NCBI GenBank assembly: GCA_019671005.1
Contig: CM033745.1
Location: 39,849,834-39,913,833 of the forward strand
Direction of reading: 5' to 3'
DNA from: Hibiscus mutabilis
Lineage: Eukaryota > Streptophyta > Magnoliopsida > Malvales > Malvaceae
DNA length: 64,000 nucleotides
Shown here: one piece after another, positions 23,415 to 36,300 of the stretch
How positions within the stretch are numbered: position 1 is the first letter of the stretch
Layout of the letters: every line of letters starts with the position of its first letter
The notes under the pieces: generated by a model
Database searches by the model: none
What the model saw: only the letters and a program-made list of their open reading frames with translations
Told to the model about the DNA's origin: nothing
Position numbers and translations under genes: made by a program

Positions 23415-23859
23415 AAATTTTGCCCCTGTCCTCTCTCCTTTTTCGTTGATCGCTCTGCTATCATTTACCCCTTTTCGTCGCATGAAACCCCTTTGATGTA
23501 ATTATATTCCTTTGACATTGTTAATCTCGTTTCGTCGTCCACTATCGTCGACGTCTTTACTGAATCTTACTGGTCCATTTTTTGCATTTTGAGGGGGGAA
23601 TATGGATTTAAGGGTTGTGAGGAATTATAGAATTTTTAATGGTTTAGAGAAATTAATATTTTAATTTTTTAAATTAAAAATAAATAATAAATAATCAGGC
23701 CATATTTCATGCATTGATTGTAATTGGATGACAGAATTTATTTACAACAACAATTAGACTCCTAAAATATAACAAAATAAAACATTAAACACATACTTTA
23801 ATCAAAAAGACTTTAGTTGCCTAGAGTTTCGAAGAAATCCACTAATACCTCTGCACACT
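23415..23859. other. Unassigned 445 bp between copia LTR and LINE
   Basis: Pyrimidine-rich first half, then AT-rich. No open frame of interest. It may be the LINE 5' end or flanking DNA. Confidence 0.3.
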
Positions 23860-24484
23860 CGGCTAACCCCCTGCTTCTGAATCAAGATTTAATCTTCTAT
23901 TTGATTCCCCGAACTTGGAACAAGATGAGCAAAATTGTGTTGGAGATAACACAATAGTATCTTCTGTCGATCCTACTACTATGTCAAAGTCGAATCCCCC
24001 GTCCCCTTCCAAAGGCAAAGCTAAACTCCCCCTCAGGCTAAGAATGCTAAGTTGAAAGATCATGTTTATGTCCATAAGCCGCTGACTTTAGCCCTTACTG
24101 GACCACTCCTAGTTCTTCATTTGCGCAACACCCAAGTGTCCCCTCTAGCAGCAACAGTCGAGGCCCTCTAAAGTCATACGTTATTTGCGTTTTTGATAAG
24201 ACAAAACACTCAACGGTAATTGTTTCAAAAAATTCAGACCCAGATTTTCCTCAGGACAGTATGATGCAGGGTGATTTGATCCCACACCCAAGAGAGCCAC
24301 CAGATCTAACGACTTGCTCAAATTTGGTCACCGGTGGTACTCATATTAATGGCATTCCTATATCCGCCGATACTACGGTCTCCACTCTCCTCTACCGATA
24401 TGAGATTTGATCCGACTGAGGATTCGGATTTATCTATGCAACATTGATTGTCGGTATGGCTTTCCCCTTCTTCCAATTTGTTTA

Positions 24485-25240
24485 ATGAATTTTAAATCTT
24501 TTTGTTGGAATGTTTAGGGATGTGGCCATCCGAAGTTTGTCACGACTGTCCATCTGTATATTTGTGACTCTCGTCCTGACTTGATAGGATTTGTGAAACC
24601 TCGTATTAGTGGTCAACTTGTCCTCTCGGTTTTCGAACTCTCACCGTGTGGAAGCTGTTGGTTTTTCAGGTGGAATCTGGTTATGTTGGTTTGATTCGAT
24701 TGAAGTGGAAGTCCTCATAAACCACTTCCATTTTATTCACTGTAAATCCGATAAAAGGGCTTTCTTCGCCACCCTTATCTACGCTAGCCCCATCGCATCA
24801 TAGCGCAAAGCACTTTGGCCACACCTTAAGAGTCTTGCTTCTTCTATTGCCTCTACATGGCTATTGCTAGGCATTTTTAACACTACCTTTCCTCTTCTAA
24901 GCGAAAAGGCTGTGCTGGATTTTCTAAGCCATGCAAACACTTCTGAAGTCTCCTTTATGACTTTGGCTAACTCAACACGGGTTTTCAAGGTCTGAATTTA
25001 CACGGTCTCGTGGCTCATCTCATGTCAGGCTTGATATGATTATATGTAACTTTTATTGTGATGAATCATATCTCGAGGCCATGGTGCACCACCTCCTTCG
25101 CATGCATTCTGATCATCGTGTGCTTCTACTTGATTCATCTTCTACACCTCGCAATACACCGTTTTGGTATTTCTCCTGTTGGCAAACACATGCCGATTTT
25201 CAAAGAATGGTTACTGATAATTGAAAATCGCCAACAAATC
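24485..25240 (+). pseudogene. LINE endonuclease domain
   Basis: An APE-like endonuclease of plant L1 elements: MNFKSFCWNV then a stop where W or Q is expected, GCGHPKFVTT, RPDLIGFVKPRISG, then VEAVGFSGGIWLCWFDSIEV and FATLIYASP. After frameshifts come RKGCAGFSKP, a RLDMIICN-type piece, and MVHHLLRMHSDHRVLLL with the conserved SDH. The reading needs at least three frame changes. Confidence 0.75.
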
Positions 25241-26929
25241 TTTCGGACACAATATCCAACTTCACGAAAGCTATCGACACATGGAATAAAGTTGTCTTTA
25301 GTTATATCAGAAGCAAAAAAAGATCTATAATGGCTCGTTTGAGAGGGGTCCAATGGGCACTTAGCACTCGCTACATCGACTTCCTTTCTAAGCTTGAAAA
25401 AGAATTACTTCTCGAACTTGAAAACTTACTCGACCAAGAGGAATTGATGTGGCGTCAAAAATCACGAACTGATTGGATCACGTCGGGCAATAGAAATACC
25501 AAATATTTCCATAGAAAAGCAATTCTCCGAAAGCAACGTAATATAATTAAAGCCCTCCAAATTGATAATGGTGAGTGGTGCAACGAAAAAAACACTCTTC
25601 AAGAGGAGGTGGTCAATTATTTTAGCTCCATTGGTCTCTCTCGATGCTAACCCTGTTGGCACATATCCGACTTCGGGTCATTTTCCGCACATATCGTCGG
25701 TCACTATGCAATCGCTTGAAGCGATGTCAATGCCTAATGAAATACATGTTGCATAGACATGTCTCCATTAAAATCGCGTGGTATGGATGGACTCCATGCT
25801 AAGTTTTCTCAAAAGAATTGGAACATCATTGCCAATTCTGTTTGTGCATTCATTCAGAATATATTTAATGGTGCCACTTTTGAAGCTAAGCTCAACAAGA
25901 CCCTTCTAGTTCTTATTCCTAAATCTGATGCACCATAATCTTTTGCTGATTTAAGACTCATTAGTTTCTGCTCGGTGGTTTATAAACTACTCACCGAGGT
26001 AATAGTCCATCGCTTGAAGCTTATCATGTCGCTACTTGTCAAGCCAAATCAAACAAGTTTTATATTTGTTCAGAATATCACGGATAATATCATCATCAAT
26101 CCGGAGGTAATCCACTCAATGTGTTCCACTAAATTTAGACAAGGATGGATGGCGATCAAAGTTGATCTTGAAAAAACTTTTGATCGTCTCCATTAGGATT
26201 TTATTGAAGATACCTCGAAGGATGCCGATTTTCCATCTAGTATTATCCGTATCGTTGTGAATTGTGTGACAACTTCCTCCATGCAGATTCAATGCAATGG
26301 TAATCTCACTATACCCGTATCGTCCTGAGAGAGGTGTTCGGCAAGGCGAACTACTTTCATCATATCTCTTTGTCCTTTCGATGGAACGCCTCGGTCATAG
26401 TATTTGTTCCGTGGTTGATTCTGAAATTTGGCAATCATTCTGCTTTACTCGTAATGAAACGCCTCTTTCTCATTTATTCTTTGCTGATGACCTCATCTTA
26501 TATACTAAAGCGGACATGGCCTATGCTGATACTGTAGACATATCCTTACTGAATTTGATTACTTCTCCGGTCATCGGGTTAGTAAACGCAAAACTCAAAT
26601 ATATTTATCCACTTCTAGTGATTCTGATTTACAAGCTTCGATTAGCTCGCGGTTAGGCTTTCAGAGTGTTGAATCCCTTGGTAAATATCTGGGAGTTTCG
26701 GTTATCCATAAAAGAGTTCAATATTCATATTATGACTTTATATCGGACAAAATGAGATCCTTCCTCAAGGGATGGGCTGCCCGAACGCTCTCCTAAGTAG
26801 GCTGTATCACCCTTGCCAATTCGGTGCTTTCAGCTATTCCAGTTTATTTCATGCAAACGGCTTCTTCCAAAAAGTGTTGGCTCATTCAAAATTTCATTTG
26901 GCGTTCTCCTCCATTGAAACCAAAGTATT
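25240..26929 (+). pseudogene. LINE reverse transcriptase domain
   Basis: A linker (ARLRGVQWALSTRYIDFLSK, WITSGNRNTKYFH) leads to the RT: LIPKSDAP, a stop, then SFADLRLISFCSVVYKLLTE, RQGWMAIKVDLEKTFDRLH with the catalytic VDLEK aspartate, RQGELLSSYLFVLSMERL, and the box FADD at 26480-26491 (LFFADDLILY). The later segment ESLGKYLGVSVIHKRVQY is also present. The catalytic residues are kept but the frame is broken in several places. Confidence 0.8.
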
Positions 26930-28084
26930 TAGGGTGGTAATCGGGTGAGGAATTATCGAAAATCGTAGAGATCCGAACCGACGGATATGGGGAATAACCG
27001 AAATCTTCACCCACGGGGATAAAAAAGTTTTGTCATCGATGCTCAAATGAGTATGGGGACGGAGATTACTATACCTAAATCAGACCCATATAAATCACCT
27101 TGGAAGTCTCAAAAAAATATCCGTATGAATCCTGATATTTTACAAAGTTGGATAGCCATAGGGTTAATTTACCCATTTTTAACAAAATCTAATCTCTCAT
27201 TACTTAAGTATGGCTAGCTGAAGTAAGTTTGAAAATTCTACATAAATTTCATAAAAATATTTACAAGGTGACTATACATCATTGTAAACGTGATTCGGTC
27301 TAGTTTTGTTTAAAACACACGATGATCAATTTCGATATGTATTTTAAAAGATATAAATATTTGATTGTTGTTGGATCTTAAAAATTTAGGAATAGATTTC
27401 TTATATAACATATTTTAGTAGTAACTTTGAAAAATCACAAAAAATATCTACAAGATAAATCATGAATTGAGACTTATATTTCTATAACCATACGGAATTC
27501 TAGATTCGTGTACAACAAACAGTTTTCAATTTCGAATTATATACTAAGAGTTATTAATTTTTGAATGAGCAAAGGTCAAAAGAAAAGACAATAATTGTTC
27601 AAAAAATAATAATGGCAATGACTAAAGAAATTCACCATAAATCGTACGAGTAAAATTAGAAGAGGTAATTCATATGGTTGGAAAGATTATATCAAATATA
27701 ATTCCTTTTAGAACAAACAGATCATGATTTGGAACTATAGATTATTAGTTACATATTTTCTTTTAAAGGTAGTGCATGCTGACATGTTTCAATAGTTAAT
27801 ATTTTAGTCATATTTTATAGTTTTGAAATTGTTTATTTGTTATTGCTAAAACTAAAATTATCATTTATGTTTGTAATTTTAAAGATTTAATGTTGGACAT
27901 TTATTTTAATGTATTAAGTTTTGTTTTTTGTTTTTTTATGTGGATTAATCGAAACCTCCCAGAGATCCGTAAGGGATAGACATAAAGACAAAAAATCCTT
28001 AAAAAATCTCGAATCCGTACCCGCAAACACTGGAATGGAATGAGAAATACAAAAAAGTCCCTGCCCCCGTTGTTGCCACCCCTA
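26930..28084. mobile_element. hAT-type non-autonomous element inside the LINE
   Basis: 1155 bp, starting TAGGGTGGTAATCGGG and ending GCCACCCCTA, so the termini are inverted repeats of the TAGGGGTGGCAA type. Flanks AAAGTATT (26922-26929) and AAATTATC (28085-28092) agree at six of eight positions. Continuity of the LINE reading across the site (KPKY then HL) supports the ends. The interior is AT-rich and non-coding. Confidence 0.8.
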
Positions 28085-29335
28085 AAATTATCACTTGTCA
28101 ACTGGGGTTCAGTTTGTCAGCCTAGTATTGCATGGAGTGTGGCCTGTGGGAAATGGATCTAGAATTTCTCTTTGGGATGATATGTGGGTTCACGCACTCG
28201 GTCCCTTAAGAGATCATGTAGTGGACCCAGCTTGAATGGAATCTTTTACTCGCATCGCTGACCTTGTGGATGCTAACGGTACATGGAATTTGGAATCACT
28301 ATCTTCTAATTTTCTTCCAGCATCCATTTCGCACATCCTTTCCATTAGATGCCCACTTCCTGATGATATTGAAGACAAATGCTTTTGGCGTTGGGACCTC
28401 ACCACAAGTTTGAGGTTAGTTCTGCTTACCAGGCTCTCTTAATGAATAATTGAAATGAAAAAAAAAAAATCCAATGTGGACTTTTGTATGGCATCTACCA
28501 ATTCCTCAAAGGATTCAGGTGTATATATGGACTGCTTGCCAACAGAAAATACTAGGGAATCTTAAGCGCCACAGGCGATCTTTGACAAGTGATCCTTCTT
28601 GCAAATTATGTGGCTCGGGACAGGAATCCGTTTCACATGTTCTTTGGGATTGTACGAATGGTCGGAATCTTTGGCAACAAATAATTCCACCTACTGCTCT
28701 ATCGAACTTTTGGTTCCTGGAATATTATGTTTGCTTCCACTCTTTGGCACCCTTCGACGCAGCACCATATGGGCAAAGCATTTTGCGGACAATATGTCGC
28801 ATGCAGCTCATGAGCCCTGTGCAATGGCAGTGTCCTTCAAATGGGTGCATTTCACTTAATTTTGACGATGCCGTCTCTACAAGCTCTAATCTCGAGTCCA
28901 TAGGTGGTTTATTTTGGAATAGTGTTGGCTCTTGGCTGACTGGCTTTTCTTGTAGAATTATGGGTCATACATGATGGTTTATGCCTTGCGTGGTCATTAG
29001 GCTTTGAACTTCTACGAATCCAATCTGATTGTCAACATGCAGTGGCTCTTCTTAATGGCGACGCACATGCTAGCCCACATTCGATAATCGATAGTTCGAG
29101 CTATTGATTCACTACGACGTCGAGGTTGGGCGACTGAAGTTCTTTGGATTCCTCGGGAGGCAAATAAATCTGCCTATTGCTTGGCGAAACTCGCACCTTC
29201 TCAACACTACAACCTGGTGGTTCACGACTCTATCTCTCCGTCTATTCTTAGCTCCATCTCTAATGATTCCGGTGGTTATTCTGTACCACTAGCTGAGGCT
29301 AGGGGCAGTTTGATTTATTCATCATTTTCATTAAA
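28085..29335 (+). pseudogene. LINE C-terminus: zf-RVT and RNase H domains
   Basis: NGSRISLWDDMWVHALGPL and CFWRWDLTTS lead to the zinc region WTFVWHLPIPQRIQVYIWTA with CKLCGSGQESVSHVLWDC. After a frame change comes a plant-type RNase H: WQCPSNGCISLNFDDAVSTS, then in other frames GLCLAWSLGFELLRIQSDCQ and RRGWATEVLWIPREANKSA. This C-terminal RNase H is a known trait of a plant L1 subgroup. The piece ends near 29335. Confidence 0.75.
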
Positions 29336-29340
29336 AAATA

Positions 29341-30302
29341 GATAGTTTATTTATCCATGAATTTCAAGTGAAGTAGTATATTGTTTTTGAGTGTTTATTT
29401 ATCTATGAATTTCAAATGTTATATTTTGATACACAAGTTGTGTATAAAAAATTACATAACTCTTCATATTTAAGCTATATAATTTAAAACCTAAATCCCT
29501 AACTCTAAAACCTAAACCTTAAACCCTAAACTATAAACTTTAAATTCTACACTACAACCTAAACTCTTAAACCCCAAACCACAACCTAAATTTCTATATC
29601 CTAAAATTAAGACATATAAATTTTAATTTATACAAGTTTGTGTATTGAAAAAAAACGAGTACACATGCCATGACTGTGACAACTATCAAATCTATTATAG
29701 TCAATTGAATATTAACTCGGGTCAATTAACACTACTATTACTATAATATTTTTAATTCAGGTAATATCTTTATTTCGATTAACACTGCTGTATGACTACA
29801 GTAACCTAAAACCAATGAATACAAATAGGCTTCAGTGATAATAACCTCCAATTTAAGAGTTTGGAGAGTGGAGTAGATCAGAGATTTTATGGAAAATTAA
29901 ATTAAATTTAGTACAGCAAATCAACAACAAAAACTAAAATGTACTTGACAGAAAAATGAAACGTCTTTTCTGTGGAACACAAGTATAATACCATTCACCC
30001 ACTGAACAGTTGTTAAGCCCAAATACAATTTCTTAGCACCGATCAATACAATCAAATAAATCCGTAACGATGAAGTTTGGAATATCAAGGGAGAATCATA
30101 ACCCCAAAAAAGACTAGTAATAATAATAATAATAACTTCAGTAAAAAAAATAGATCCACAGTTCTGACAGCCGTTGAACCTGAAATATAGCAGCAGCTAC
30201 AGTCCTATTTACACACCCATCTCGTCTAGACTCCTGTTTTAATGACTATGGTAGAATTTGAACAGGTAAATGCTTAACATCATAATTAGAAATTATGAGC
30301 AA
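29341..30302. other. Intergenic DNA downstream of DRP2 with telomere-like motif
   Basis: AT-rich. A 24-bp segment (TTATTTATCYATGAATTTCA) occurs twice (about 29345 and 29395). At about 29480-29590 there is a degenerate run of AAACCCTAAAC-like units. A short (TAA)n lies at 30117-30136. The last part should hold the DRP2 3' UTR; no poly(A) signal can be fixed. Confidence 0.5.
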
Positions 30303-33300
30303 CTAATATTTGTAACCAGAGCCAGACTGTGGTGGTGCTGGTGGCATACGGTTAGGGGTACGACGGCTGTTGGACCCTGATCGAGAATTCACGTCACCAT
30401 TCTGTGCTGGACCATTAGACCCAGACCTCCGGTAGTCCACAGGGCCATTAGCAGCTGCTGCATCAAATGCAGACCTCCAGTCATCACCAGCCAAACCATT
30501 CGTTCTTGGGCTACTTTCTGCAAACACGATAATCCAAATATTTAAGATGTCCATGCAATATAAAGTTATCAGTGGAAAGAAGTTGATAGAAATCAACCCA
30601 AAGCCAGTCTCAATCAAAACCGGTGACTTGATGTGAAAACCGTGAATAACAGTTAGGTGAGGTTCAATGGAAAGTAAGCACAAGCATCCATCACGAAATG
30701 GAATTTTTAGGTGCTTTCAACAGGCATATAGAAATGGAGTTTTTGGGTGCCTGTTGTACTCCGTAAGGCACAAGCATTGTATCCTTTGCACTCAAATATA
30801 AATTCAGCCTTTTTCAAAGAGCATTTACACACCTGCACTAGTCCCACCATCAGACCAATCAGAAGCAGAAGCAGCTCGATTGTCGTGTACGCTAAGTTGG
30901 CGTGTTAATTTTGAAAGAAGTGAGGACTGCTTTTGGATACGCTCCCTTCTGCGCTTTACATTTTGATCCTCTTGAAGTAGCTCCTCAATCTTATTCGTGC
31001 TTTGAGCACTACATATTGAAAAACATTACATATTCAGCAAAGATTTCCGTTTAAGAAGCACGTAAGAAGATTACAACATTTCTCTTCATGGCAGATTATG
31101 CAAATCCAGAGTCCTTAAAAGAAGATAACACATCTGCTTCCAAGGCAAGGCCTGAAAGAGTTTCATGGAAATAGAAATAGAAGGGTATCCAACCTGACAG
31201 AGCTATATAACTGGTTTAACATGTCTTCCTTAGCTTTCTCAACTTGGCAAAGAACAACAGCCTGCTCAACCATCACAAAAACAGATATAAGCTTTCTCAC
31301 ATTCCAGTACCAGGATAGACAGGGCAGGAGTTGAAGAACTAGGCTTACTTTGGGGACATTGGCAGCTAAACTGTTCAATACAGCTTCAACATAACCACGA
31401 ACTTCTTGAGACATCCATCGAAGTTCTTCTTCAGGATCAACAGGTCTTCGAGTCATGGTATCCTGCACGTGACAAGGAGAATTTAAGTTACACCACTAAA
31501 AATAGAAAAAGGAGAGGTTTGGGGTTGAGGACATGAATACTGTGAACATAGTTGAGATATAAATAATCACATAAGCCATCGAAATAACAAACATTCGATA
31601 TACTGATAAAAAGCAGAAAAGAAAGCTGTGAAGGTCCTAAAAGATATTCTTGAAACGAATTTCCAAGAAAAAGAAAAGTCAATATTTGTGCAGATAGAAC
31701 AAAATACTTTTTCCAAGTTTTTTTTAAAAGGATATGGAAATAATATTAATTAACTTACAAGATAACACCTTATAGGAAAAAAAGCCTTACAAGAGAACCA
31801 TCTGAACGACTCTGTCGGATTCCAGGACCGCCATCAGATGCACCTTTCATGGGCCCCGCAGAAGGTTGAATAACTTTTGATAATTTGTTCATCCATTCAA
31901 CCTTATCAGCCATACTCTCAGCCTTCAACACAACGGCACTGTGAGCTGCAAGAGAAACAGGAGTTGCAAACAATCTTCTAATAAATGATTTTATTAAAAA
32001 TAAGAAAGCATGATAGACAACAACGAGAGGGTCAAGAAACATGATTCAATAGAAGGAAGAAAGGGGAAGAAAACATACCTTTCAAAACAGTTTTATAAGG
32101 AACCTTGCTAGTTATCTTGAACACAAGACTAGGTTGCTTATCAGGGCCATTGGCCTTTTTATCCTTTGAACTTTTGGGGGCATGTTCTTCCTCATCCGGT
32201 ACCTCTTCAATGCTACATTCCTACACAGGACCAAACGAGATAGAAAATTACAAGTCATGAATTATATAAAAGTTGCAAATCCAAAAGGTGGCAGGCCCAC
32301 CGGCAGGTGAAGTCCTAATAACTGGCAAACGACGATCAACAAAACAAACACTTGCCAACAACAGCAACAGCAAGTAACAGGAAAATCCAGTAAGCAGAAA
32401 AGATGAAAACTCAAAACAGTTAAGAGCAGAGCAGAGCAGAATGGCCCATCAATATCATTGCTAAAATTGATCATAATACATCAATATCTCCCAAGACTAA
32501 TAAGTTCCAGAATGCTTTTAAAGTACATATTAACTTGTTTCAGCAAAGTAAATTAATGCAGCCAATATAATATCAATTTGTAATTTCGATTCTTTCATTA
32601 GTTTGAAAGCAGACTCCCAAACTCGGATTACAATATATTCGGATTTCTGGCCAAGTCAAGGTTTTCTTAAGAAGAAAATGATTCAAGCACCTTACCCAAA
32701 ATTAACAAGGGGCAGAAACTTCATGAGGTAATAGAAAGATCTACTTGAACATTTAATACATCCTATATAAAAAACAAGATGCTTCTATTCAAAAAAAAAA
32801 AAAAAAGATGCTTACTATATAAAGAACCATACTATACCAAAGTAAGAATACAAGTAAAACATTTTTTTTAGATGTATAAGCATAATGTAACGGGACTAGC
32901 TTAACCGTGCGGCATTAGTCGATGTTCTCGAGACAAACGACTAAGTTAGCCTTAAAAATCTTTTCGAAAGATCAAATTCTTTATAAGCACTAAGAACGCT
33001 GAATCGTTCTAGTGGAAGTAAACAAATGAGAAAGCAACTCAAGAACAAAATAAGAACGTTCAAAAACGCTCAAAAACACAAAAAAGTTTAGAGCGAATAT
33101 CTTGTATTACTCAAAGAATGGATGATTTACAAATGAGATGGGGAACCTCTATTTATAGTTAAGTCCCCGTATAATGAATGGCCGGAATCAATTCACATCA
33201 ATGGCTCAGACAGAAAGCTACCAAATACATCCTATCTAACTATAGAAAGTCTATCGCCTTGGAATTTTTCTTTAGGTTCGCGTTCACATGAATGTTCACA

Positions 33301-36300
33301 TTCTTAGATATTCCTTTCCCTTACCCATAAGATGCCATATATTAAATCACCAGCTTCAACGTGATCAGACTTTCTCTCAGTCTACAACGGTCGGGCCAAG
33401 TCGAGTGATCTTCTAGGAAACCCCAAGATTTTGCAAAGAATCTCTTACGCAGTTTGTGGCACAATTCGATTGCGAACTCGCGGGCTGTGACATTCTCCCC
33501 CACCTAATCCACTGATGCACTCATCGTTGACTCGGAAGAAACTTGGCTTGGTTAGATCTCACTTGGAACTTACCCAACTCGAAATCGGGCTAGGTTGTCC
33601 ACTCTTAAGTACTGCTCGCCTTGGTCTCTGCCAGGGATTCAAAAAACGGTTTGTTACCGTTATAACAGCCGTTATTTAACGGTAACGCTGCTGGCCGAAA
33701 CCGTTAATAGCATAAATAGTGGGATTCGAAATCACACTGGTAACGGCCGATACTTAACGGTTAACGGTCAATATCGGCGATAACGGTGCGTTAATCCCAT
33801 TATCGACCGTTATCGGTAAATTGCTCATTTCCGTTTAGAAAACACTCAAAATCATTTTTTTTATATTTATATCTGTTATGATTTATAATAAGTTCTGAGA
33901 GTTTTAAAAAAATTCACAACCGCGGCACCCGCAGTGACCGCTATCGCAACCGTTATGGCCGCAACCGCGACGCGACCGAAAAGCGACCGCGACCGCTTTT
34001 TAAATCCCCGATCTCTGCCGCCAAATATCACCTCGCTCACCATCATTACATCTCGATCATAAGAGCTCCCTCTTACAAGTTGTAATTTGTTTCGGTGTGG
34101 ACCCTCGTGATCCTCGAACAAAGACTTTGATTATGTATTTACGTTGAACATTGGGTGCACCCTCAGAACTCCGAAAGGCAAGTCTTCGACCTTTCGCACC
34201 TTGGTAGGATAGGTTTTTTGCTTCCTACACCCAGTAAAGGCAGCAAATCAAACTAAAAAACACGACTACTGTGCTTGAGATGTACCTCCCTCGACTAGAT
34301 CTCGGTGGCATTCACTCTAATTTGCATTAATCCTTCGCCCATGAAGCTTGATGCATCGTTACCCTCTCGCAAACCTTTGATCATCACCCTTCTTCCTCGA
34401 AGTTTGACGCTTCTTCCACCTTGCCCATTGCTGGTAGTCTTATTCAAACATTTTCCTCACTTTAAACCACTGTCATCTGTTCTTCCTCTTAGGGTATTTG
34501 ACTGCACAGCTTTTGTTCATGTGCATGATAAAAATAGAAGTTGGACCCTAAATCAATCAGGTGTGTATTTATAGGATATTCCTCTAGTCAAAAGGGTTAC
34601 AAATGCTATTCTCCTATTTCTAAAAAGACCTATGTCTCTTTTGATGTCACTTTCTTTGAGGATAAACCATATTTTGCAGGGACTGAACTTCAGGGGGAGA
34701 AAAATGAGGAATTTCAGCCCTTTGTTTTTCCACCTTCCATCATTTCTCCTCTACCAAACATTCCTCTCATACCTTATCCTGAAAACCACCGAAATGAAAA
34801 ACACTATGCCGATGTAAATGCACTCTCCTCGGACCAACAAATCACCAAGTCCTTGTACAACACCTCTTCCAAAGACCTAGGGTCAGAGCACAAATTTCCC
34901 TACTACATGCATTCACAAATGGGAAAAGTCAATTTAAGGTGTATACCAGGAGAAAAAGAGCCCCTAATGAAGTAAATAACCAGCCTAGCACTTGTCAAGA
35001 ACTGGACTCAAGTCCTGTTGCTCTTGAACCGGGCTTAAATCACCATCACTGAGATTGAAGGTAACATTGCTCCTCAAGATTCTAGTGACCTTGGTGACTT
35101 TCCTATTGCTATTAGAAAGGGAGTAAGAAAATGTAATATGCACCCAATTAATAAATTTGTTGCCTATGGTAAACTTGAGCCACTTTTAAGGCCTTTTACA
35201 AACCCACCCTAAACGATTGTGCGATTCCTAAAACAGTGGAGGAGGCCTTGAAGAATCCCAAATGGAAGAAAGCTATCGAGGAAGAAGTAAGGGCACTTGA
35301 GAAAAAAGAGACACGGTGTTTGACAGATCTACCAGAGGGAAAGAGGGCTGTTGGATGCAAGTGGGTTTTCACTATCAAGTACAACTCAGATGGGAGCATT
35401 GAGAGGTATAAGGCAAGGTTGGTGGCTAAAGGTTTTACACAATCCTATGGGGTGGATTATCAAGAAACCTTTGCACCAGTGGCTAAATTGAATACTATTA
35501 GAATCTTACTGTCCATAGCTGTAAACAAGGACTGGAAATTACACCAACTAGACATAAAAAATGCCTTTCTCAATGGGAGGCTCGAGGAGGAAGTATATAT
35601 GCAAATACCACCTGGTCTAGAAGGTAAAACAACTAGAAATACAATGTGCAAACTCAACAAATCACTGTATGGACTTAAGCAATCTCCAAGGGCCTCGTTT
35701 GAGAGGTTTGCAAAGGCTATGGTAAAGGATGGATTCAAACAAAGTCAGGCTGATCACACCCTGTTCAGAAAGGTTGCAGCAACTGGTAAAATAACCTTAT
35801 TAATTGTGTATGTTGATGACATAATTATTACAGGGGATGATAGTAGAGAAATTGAGAATTTGAAGGTTGTTCTTGCCCGAGAATTTAAAACAAAGGACTT
35901 GGGGAGTCTAAGGTATTTTCTGGGTATGGAAGTAGGAAGGTCAAGAGAAGGTTTAATCATCAATCACAGGAAGTACATCCTAGATCTTCTTACAAAAACT
36001 GGGATGCTTGGATGCAAGCCAGCTGAGACACCCATGGACCCAGGGTTGAAGTTCAACAAAGAAGATGGTAATCCAGTTGACAAAGAACCCTATCAAAGGT
36101 TAGTTGGAAAACTGATTTATCTTTCTCTAACAAGGCCAGACATTGCATACTCAGTGAGTGTTATAAGCCAATACATGAGTGATCCTCGAGAAGAACATTT
36201 GGAGGCAGTTAACAGAATTCTGAGGTACCTAAAAGTCACACCTGGTGCTGGGCTAATTTTCAAGAAAAATCTAGACAGAACAGTGAAGGTATACACAGAT

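Larger units (their letters stand above)
23860..29335 (+). mobile_element. LINE-1 type non-LTR retrotransposon, decayed
   Basis: In order: a proline/serine-rich ORF1 tail (23860-24440), endonuclease (24485-25050), reverse transcriptase (25750-26700), a zf-RVT zinc region (28474-28690) and a C-terminal RNase H domain (28820-29330). It is split by a 1155-bp hAT element at 26930-28084; excision restores the reading KPKYHL. Stops and shifts are frequent. The 5' boundary is uncertain, and no long poly(A) marks the 3' end. Confidence 0.85.

Noticed and set aside
24779..25353. Minus-strand frames across the LINE endonuclease
   Set aside because: They are antisense shadows of the LINE reading.
33876..34121. 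Minus-strand frame rich in R/V/A
   Set aside because: It spans a MITE boundary and reads through its CGACCG repeats, so it is a chance frame.
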